From: Euryodendron excelsum
Taxonomy: Eukaryota; Streptophyta; Magnoliopsida; Ericales; Pentaphylacaceae
Reading direction: 5' to 3'
Assembly (NCBI GenBank): GCA_033060915.1
Contig: CM065385.1
Span: 17,039,001 to 17,103,000, forward strand
DNA length: 64,000 nucleotides
Below, piece by piece: positions 56,985 to 64,000 of the stretch (positions are counted from its first letter, which is position 1; each line of letters begins with the position of its first letter). The notes beneath the pieces are model-generated. The model did not search any database and had not been told where the DNA came from. It saw nothing but the letters and a program-made list of their open reading frames with translations. Position numbers and translations under genes: made by a program.

Positions 56985-57930
56985 CCACCAGGGGCAAAAT
57001 GGTCATTTTGTACCGGGTTTGCCGGAACTGACTCGGAATGGTCCGGAAAGGTAAAGGAAGGTCGAGAAAACTATAAAAAGTATTCTCGGGACATTACCGA
57101 TTTGATACCCAAAGCCGGTGTGGTCGAAGAAGGAGACCGGCCCTCTAGGGGCAAAACGGTCATTTTGTACCGGGTTGGCTGGAACTGACTCGGAATGATC
57201 CAGAAAGGTAAGGGGAGGTTGAGAACACTATAAAAAGTATTCTCAGGAGGTTACCGGTTTGATACCCAGAGCCGGTGTGGTTCCCGGGGCATTCGGATGC
57301 TTAGGGGCAAAATGGTCATCTTGACCGGAAAGTCTCGGAAAAGGTCCTAAGGGTAGTCTGGTCATTTTTCACCGAAGTGAGCTAACAGACACTGGTGTTG
57401 ACCTGGGTTTTGAGTGTCTCCGCCACTCTAACCGCATGAGTATTTTCGCTACTCGGACGGGGTTGAGTATTTTCGCTACTCGGACGGGGTTGAGTATTTC
57501 CGCTACTTAGACGGGGATGATGATTTGGGAGTATTTTCGCTACTCGGACGGGGTTGAGTATTTCTGCTACTCGGACAGGGTTGATGATTTGTGAGTGTTT
57601 TTGCTACTCTAACGACTTTGTGAGTATTTCCGCTACTCTGACGGTTCTGTGAGTACTTCCGCTACTCTAACGGTTCTGTGAGTATTTCCGCTACTCTAAC
57701 GGTTCTGTGAGTAGTTTTGCTACTTGGACCGTCTCGAGGAATAAACTGTCTCGAAAGAGGGATTGGAAAGGGGTCTTACCGTCTCTGAAGAGACGTGCCT
57801 GGGTTTTAAGTGTTTCCGCCACTCTAACGGTTTTGTGAGTATTTCCGCTACTCTAACAGTTCTGTGAGTATTTCCGCTACTCTAACGGTTTTGTGAGTAG
57901 TTTTGCTACTCAGGCCGTCTCGAGGAATAA
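56985..57930 (-). repeat. 157-bp and short tandem units in M1
   Basis: About two 157-bp units (56985-57300), then many GAGTATTTCCGCTACTC variants (57425-57910), with one about 81-bp CTCGAG unit between. Confidence 0.83.
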
Positions 57931-59953
57931 ACTGTCTCGAGAAAGGGATTGGAATTGAAATCAGAAAGGACAATGCCCCTAAGGGCATTTTGGTCATTTT
58001 GCCTCTATTTGGGCCTGACAGGCCTGCGAAGCGATGGAAAGACGGAATTTGGACCTAGAGAATTGGTTTCGATTGGAATATGCCCAAAATGACTTGAAAA
58101 CTAGTCTGGAAGGAGTGTAGACTGCCGAGCGGTCAAAAATGGGGTACTTACAAACCTTTCTTAATCCACTCCTTCCTAATTTTATACTTTCTTAAATCTT
58201 AAATTTCCAAAACTTAAACATTTAAATCTTTTCTTAAACTTTAAGCTTCCAAATCTTTTTTAATTCTAACCTCTCTTAATTCTATACATTTCCAAATCTT
58301 AACTTTCTAAATCTAAATCTTTAAATCTTTCTTAAATTCAAACCTTTTCTAAATTCTGAAACTCAAAGTTCAAACCTTTCCAGAACTCTAAACTTTCTTA
58401 ATTTCAAATTTTTCTAAAATCCTAAACTTTCTAAATTTCAAATCTTTCCAAATCCAAAACTTCTTAAAGTCAAAACTTTCTAAATTAGAAACTTTTCAAA
58501 TTCTAAACTTTCTAAATTCGAAACTTTCTTAAGTTAAAACTTTCTAAATTCTAAACTTTCCAAATTCCAAATCTTTCTTAAATTAAACTTTTCCTAATCC
58601 AAACTCTTTCCAAAATTCAACTCTTTCTTTAAAAGAAAACTTTCCAATTTCAAAACTTTCCAATTTTAATTCTTCCTAATTTAAATCTTTCTTAAAACAA
58701 AACTTTCCTAATTCAAATTTTCCTAAAATGAAACTTTTCTAAAATAGAACTTTCCTATTTTGAAACTTTCCTAATTCGATTCTTTCCTAAATTCAATCTT
58801 TCCTAATCTTTTAAGTTCAACATTCAAGTCAAATCTTTTCTCAAAACTTTTTTAAGTCGAGTCAAATTTTTCTTAAATCTCAAGTCTTTCCTAAAACCTA
58901 CCTTTCCTAAGTCTAGGTTTCCTAAATCTCAATCTTTCCAAAACAAGTCCAAATCCTTCTTCCGAGTTCTATCTTTTCAAATCAAAGTCCAATCTTTTCA
59001 GTTCCAATTTTCAATTTCCAAATATTCTATTCTCAGTTCAAATCAAATCCTTTTTCAAATCAAAAATCTCTTTTTCAAATCAAACCTTTTATCGGACTCT
59101 TGTCCGAACTACGACTGACATGATTCCTTAAAAATGATACGTAGGCAACCTTCATGGATGTGGTCACAACCTGTTTCAAGTTTCTAATTCCACAACCTTT
59201 TTCAAATCTCCAATTCCATAATCTATTTCCAATTCCATAACTCTTTTCAAATCTCTTTTCTTAAATCTATTTTCGAAATCAAATCAAATCTATATTTCCA
59301 AATCTCTTTTCAATTTCAATTTCAAATTCAAATCTATCTTTTCAAATATATTTTCAAAATCAAATCAATTTCTTTTCAAATCTATTTTCCAACTCTCTTT
59401 TTCTTGCATTTATATATCATGCATCATGTCTTTTCAAAAATTCTTTTCTAAAGTTGATAGTTTTGGACATTTGTTAGTTGAAGACTCTTATAGGTGAATC
59501 TAAGGTGAATAGACGTATAGGTACTTCAAAGGCGGGGTAAGGTGATGGCTTAGTATGTCTTCCCTACACGTAACCAACCTCCGAACCTAGAATCACTGTT
59601 TTTGAAAAACCAAAACGGAGTTATTTTCAAAAAAGGGCTTAAATATTTTTCAAAGATTGCCAAACAACATGTTTTCCTAAAAACCCTCTCTTGAGGAAGT
59701 ATTTTCAAAATCGTTTTCAAAAACCCTAAGTGTAGTCTTCGGATTGTGCTTAGTTTTTAGGTGACCTAACTTACCTTAATCAAGTTAAGTGGCGACTCTA
59801 AATTGTTTTTCAAAAGCCCTTTATTCAAATTAATGTTCAATTGAAACCTAGTCACACTCATTCTTCCAAGAGGGTGAGTTCTAACGAGAAAGTACAGTAT
59901 TTTTTCCGCTTATGTGTGTATTCCTTGAGTGCAAAAAATCTAGGCGCGACAGT

Positions 59954-59973
59954 TGGCGACACTACTGGGGAGA
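59954..59973 (+). promoter_or_regulatory. Primer-binding site of element D
   Basis: TGGCGACACTACTGGGGAGA, two bases after the LTR end. It differs from B's site at three of 20 positions, consistent with decay. Confidence 0.82.
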
Positions 59974-61417
59974 CTTAGAGGGTTAAGCTATAGTCATGTC
60001 TTTTCACCCTTTACCCTTGTAGAGTCTTCAATTAACTTGTCTAATTTTCCCCACTTTCAGTTTTTAAAATCAAATTTTTGAAGTTATTTTCAAAAACATG
60101 CATTTAGTTCCATTCATATTATCTTGTATTAAGCTTGTCATCCACATAGTAACTCTTGCATCTTTGTTTTGTAGGTGCACTTTTGGTTACAATATTATTT
60201 TATTAACTGTTATGCATGAATATGACGAACATGATGAATGGGAGTTGTTGGGCTCTTTCCTCCGCTTTTAAAAATCACACACACACTGCATATGCAATTC
60301 CATTCTGCATAGTTGCATTTTTACCCTCATATGACCCTTCTAGTTAGAAGGGGAATGGTATATTGGTCGTGGGCAAGATGCTATGTCAGTTTCTTTACCT
60401 ACGGCCTCTTAATGGTTCCCCCGCTCAGATCACCAACTAATCATGGCACCACCTTGGGGAGTGGGCCTAGGTTTGAAGATCCAGGGACTGAGCCTTCTTA
60501 GGACGCATTAGTCAACCCTCAACCTCATACTCATATAAACACCATGCATAGCTGAACCTCTGCCGGATTTAAGACACGTGCACTGTTTTCCAAAACCTTG
60601 GAGGAAAGGGCGACTACTTTTATTTTCCTCTGTACTTGTTTATTCCTATTGTTATAATGACTGTATTCTTACTGTTATAATGCCTGTCTAACTACTCATA
60701 CATGCATATTTACTTCAACTGTATTCTCTCTCCTTATACTCTATGCATCCATATCCATACATTTCATATTCCATATCAAGATAAGAGTTCCAGAGTAACT
60801 CAAGTCACTGCATTTTTATGCATATGATCAAACCATTGGGAGTGACACCAAGGTTACTCTCCTTTGCATTAAACCTACCCAAACCCTAAGGGTTCCCATA
60901 TAACCCTAAGGGCTCATGGCATGCACATCAGTTCATTCCATAAGAGGGGCCTCAATCCCTCTATGCTCACAGAGATAGGGTTGCCAAGAAGACAAGGGGC
61001 AATCAATCAACAAGGTCTCTCAACGGCCTCCTCGACATCAAATCCAAAGAGGGCGAATCCGAAGACTCAAGAGTAGCTTAGGATTTCATATGTAAAATTA
61101 GATAGGAAAAAATTCCAGGGAAATTGTTCTCTTTCCCCCCTTTTAAAATGTATTTTGGTTTTAATTGTATTTAGACTCCAAAAGTCCAATATATTCCCTC
61201 ACTTTTTTAATGAACCATGTTCCCCCTCAAACGATAAGGTATCTGCATACAGGGGCAAACCCCCTATCTCCAAAAGTAAGCCAATACATCATGATTAGTT
61301 TCCCCCTCGAGTAGGGGCATCCTTAGGGCATGCATTGCATAAAGGCTTGTCAAAATAAGGCACTAACTTTTTTCTTTTGTTGGTTTTTAGGTTCCCCTCC
61401 TCATTTCCCTTCGTTAC
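59974..61417 (+). other. 5' untranslated leader of element D
   Basis: No reading frame longer than about 60 codons and no protein recognised. It shares blocks with B's leader in reverse and with 42751-43146. It ends in a long pyrimidine-rich stretch and TTTTTAG (about 61390), a candidate 3' splice site shortly before the ATG at 61418. Confidence 0.65.
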
Positions 61418-61794
61418 AATGAACACTCATAAAGTCACTCACACTCGACGCCCTAACTCTAATACTAGTAGAAGCAAAAGGACTCAGACATAGGATGACT
61501 AAAATGGAAAGCATGCTCTCCTCACTCTTATCCCATGCAGGAACTACAACCCATGAGCAAGCAGAGTCCTCGCAAACCCAAACTCATGATGGACGGAAAA
61601 GGATGAAGAAGGAAGACCAAGACTATGCCCCGACCACTGTTTACTAATGACCTCCCCAGGCCAAGGGCCTTGCTCCGATACCTTTCAAGCCAACCTCTAA
61701 CCAAACCCCTGGATTATATAATCTCTCCTACGGATACCAACCCAACCCATTGGGCCCTAACACTGAAAATTACCCCACTTTGAAATATAGAACC
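61418..61794 (+). pseudogene. Gag N-terminal-like relic of element D
   Basis: From 61418 a short frame MNTHKVTHTRRPN ends at a stop after 24 codons. An overlapping frame from 61495 (MTKMESMLSSLLSHAG) is open for 50 codons, then has two stops, then continues IPFKPTSNQTPGLYNLSYGY to the LTR L1 border. Position after the leader suggests the gag start, but it does not resemble the MAANPEE start of A and C. It may be a different subfamily. Confidence 0.35.
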
Positions 61795-64000
61795 TGTCGC
61801 GCCTAGATTTTTCGCACTCGAGGAATACTCACCCAAGCGGAAAAAATGTTGTACTCTCTCGTTAGAACTCACCCTCCTAAAAGAATGAGTGTGACTCGGT
61901 TTGAATTGAAAATCGATTTGAATAAAGGGCTTTTGAAAAAGATTCGGAGTCGCCACCTAACTTGATTAAGGTGAGTTAGGTCACCTAAAAACTAAGCATA
62001 GTCTGAAAACTACACTTAGGGTTTTTGGAAAACGATTTAAAAATATCTCCTCAAAAGAGGGTTTTTAAGGAAAACAGGTTGTTTGGCAACCGTTGGAAAA
62101 CATTTAGCCCTTTTTAGAAAAATAACTCCTTTTTGGTCTTTCAAAAACAGTGATCTTAGGTTCGGAGGTTGGTTACGTGTAGGGAAGATGCACTAAGCTA
62201 TCACCCTACCCCGCCCTTTCGGTACCTACATGTCAATCTACTCTAGATTCACCTATGAGAGTCTTGAATTAACAAATGGTCGATCCTATTCACTTTAGAA
62301 AAACAATGTTTGAAAAATATGATGCATGATAGGCAAGTGCAAGATGAGAGAATTGGAAAATAGAAATTGATTTGAAAAGAAATTGATTTGATTTGAAAAT
62401 AGATTTGAAGAAATAGAATTAAAATTGAAAAGTTTGAAAATTGAAAGTAGAAGTTTGAAAATAGAAAATTTGGAATTTTGAAAATAGATTGGAATTTGAG
62501 ATTTGAAAAGATTTTGGAAACCGCACCCATGAGGGTGGAATTGAAAGTTTGAAAAGTATTGTGACCGCACCTATGGAGGTTGCCTACGTATCCCTTTGGG
62601 GGAATCAGGTCAGTCGTTGTTTGGACCGGAGTCCGATTAAAAAGAGAAAGGTGGATTTGAAGAAGGAGATTGAATTGGAAATTGAATTCGATTTGGAATT
62701 AGAAAAGGAGATTGGAAATTGAAATTGAGAAAATTGGACTTTGATTTGAAAAGATAGATTTGGGCTTGTTTTGAAAAAGAGAAAGATGAAGGTTTAGGAA
62801 ACCTAGACTTAGGAAAAGCTTGACTCGACTTGGAAAGTTTAGGAAATTAGGAAAGGTTGGATTTAGGAAATGTTTGAATTAGGAAATGCTCGATTTAGGA
62901 AAGTGTCATTTTTGGAAGGTTTCGAAATTAGGAAAGTTTTCATTTTAGGAAAGTTTTGAAATTAGGAAAGTTTGAAATTTAGAAAGTTTTGAAATAGGAA
63001 AGTATTGAATATAGAAATGTTTTGAATTAAGAAAAGTTTAGTTTGAGAAAAGTTTAGAATTTGAAAAGTTTCAAATTAAGAAAGTCTTGAATTTTGGAAT
63101 GTTTGAAAAAGGAAAGTTTTGAATTTGGAAAGTTCTGAAAACAAGGAAGTTTTGAAAATAAGAAAATTTCGTTTTAGGAAAGGTTCGAAAAAGGAAAGTT
63201 TTCAACTTAGGAAGTGTCTGAATTAAGAAAGTTTCAACTTAAGAAAGTCTTAAATTAAGAAAGTTTTCAGTTTAGAAAAGTCTTAGATTTGGAAAGATTT
63301 GAAGTTTAAGAGAGTTTAGAATTTAGAAAGTTTTAGGTTTAGAAAGATTCAACTTAAGAAAGTTTCAAATTTAGAAAGTTTTGAATTTAGGAAGCTTAGA
63401 ATTTTAGAAAGATTTGAAATTTAGAAAGTTTAGGATTTAGAAAGTTTTAGAGTTTTAGAAAATCTTGAAATTAGGAAAGGCTTGAGTTTAGGAAAGGTTT
63501 GAAAACTTAGATTTGAAAAAGATTTTGAAAAAGGGGTAGAATTAGGAAAGGGTTGAACTAGGAAAGATTTAAAAGTTGAGTTTTAAAGTTTAGGAAAGAT
63601 TTTTATGTTCAAGTTTTGGAAACTTAAGATTTAGGAAAGTGAAAGTTTAGGAAGGATTCGAATTTAGGAAAGATTTGGATTTTGAAACTTAAGGAAAGAT
63701 TTGAAGTTTAGGTTTAGGAAACTTATGGTTTAGGAAGGTATTGAATTAGAAAAGGTTTGGATTAGGAAGGGATTGGATTTGGTTTCTAAAAGAGAAAGGT
63801 TGGATTTTGTTTTCAAAAATGGAGGATGGGATCTAGTTTCCTAAACGGGGAGATTTGATTCGGTTTCCTAAAGGGAAGGTAGGATTTGGCTAGGATTTGG
63901 AAAGGAAAATTCTAGAAACCCCTAGATTTGGAAAATTGTTGTTTTGACGTAGAAAATAGGTTTTGAAAACATGTATAGTTTTGATATAGAAAACAAAAGA
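61795..64000 (-). mobile_element. LTR L1, Tat/Ogre-type, partial (right end outside window)
   Basis: Starts TGTCGCGCCTAG and runs through the U5 hairpin block (61940-61990), the CCTACGTATCCC-type conserved block (62570-62640) and the G-poor leader in reverse to the window end. Inserted in D's internal region. The left target site would be GAACC (61790-61794). Confidence 0.9.

Larger units (their letters stand above)
47650..58152 (-). mobile_element. Solo LTR M1, Tat/Ogre-type, interrupted by S2
   Basis: Own sequence is 47650-48057 plus 53397-58152, about 5.16 kb. It starts TGTCGCGTCCAG, ends GGGGTACTTACA and is flanked by AACCT on both sides. It lies in reverse orientation in the G-poor leader of LTR D. 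It has all LTR parts, including a TATA box (56467-56459) and U3 repeats (57010-57930). Confidence 0.94.
44320..59951 (+). mobile_element. LTR D, Tat/Ogre-type, interrupted by M1 (and S2)
   Basis: Own sequence is 44320-47649 plus 58158-59951, about 5.1 kb. It starts TATAAGCACCCC (G to A in the terminal TG) and ends AGGCGCGACA, followed by a primer-binding site, so it is a 5' LTR. Its start block and 44510-44720 repeats resemble B's LTR, not S1's. The left border cuts gag without a polypurine tract. The flanking CTCAT (44315-44319) has no partner in view. Confidence 0.87.

Overview
This window is plant nuclear DNA made almost entirely of nested LTR retrotransposons. I see no host gene, rRNA, tRNA or bacterial feature. 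Nearly all of it comes from one family of Ty3/gypsy elements of the Tat/Ogre type. The evidence is giant LTRs of about 5.0-5.5 kb that begin TGTAAGCACCCC and end GCGCGACA, a primer-binding site beginning TGGCGACTCCACTGGGGA, and a Retrotrans_gag-like protein with the Tat-type CEYHSGGQGHDTESC knuckle. The species is not identifiable, but stacked solo LTRs and inverted insertions suggest an angiosperm heterochromatic block.

Layout, left to right. 1-1701 is a minus-strand LTR (L0), cut by the window edge and inserted in the plus-strand LTR 'C'. C occupies 1702-10995 and is interrupted by solo LTR S1 (4197-9664, target duplication AAACT). 10998-26488 is minus-strand element 'A': 3' LTR, polypurine tract, internal region with an antisense gene and a broken gag, and a damaged 5' LTR. 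26489-42750 is minus-strand element 'B' with the same plan; its internal region holds an unrelated solo LTR (35029-36451, target duplication TCTGA). 42751-44319 is a plus-strand internal fragment with a broken gag. 44320-59951 is plus-strand LTR 'D'. D contains minus solo LTR M1 (47650-58152, AACCT), which in turn contains plus solo LTR S2 (48058-53391, GCTAT). 59952-61794 is D's primer site, leader and a gag-like relic. 61795-64000 is another minus-strand LTR (L1) running off the window.

The most notable content is an antisense gene in element A. It encodes a plant mobile domain (PMD, PF10536-like) protein on the strand opposite to the retroelement transcript. It has a predicted 5'-leader intron (16511-17398) and an 88-bp phase-0 intron (19072-19159), and upstream of it lies a GGCGCC palindrome array like the one before every LTR TATA box. 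Element B has a degraded copy in the same place with the same leader-intron signals. Neither A nor B shows pol (no protease, RT, RNase H or integrase that I can recognise). This points to a non-autonomous retroelement family that carried a cellular-type gene in antisense.

Each LTR has the same parts in order: a start block, arrays of 25-30 bp, 47-81 bp and 157 bp tandem units, a GGCGCC palindrome array, a TATA box, three AAACCCTAG telo-boxes, an AATAAA signal with a pyrimidine tract, about 2 kb with very little G on the sense strand, and a conserved 3' block. That last block has two mutually exclusive hairpins and a primer-site-like decamer. All protein-coding remains are broken, so every element here appears dead.
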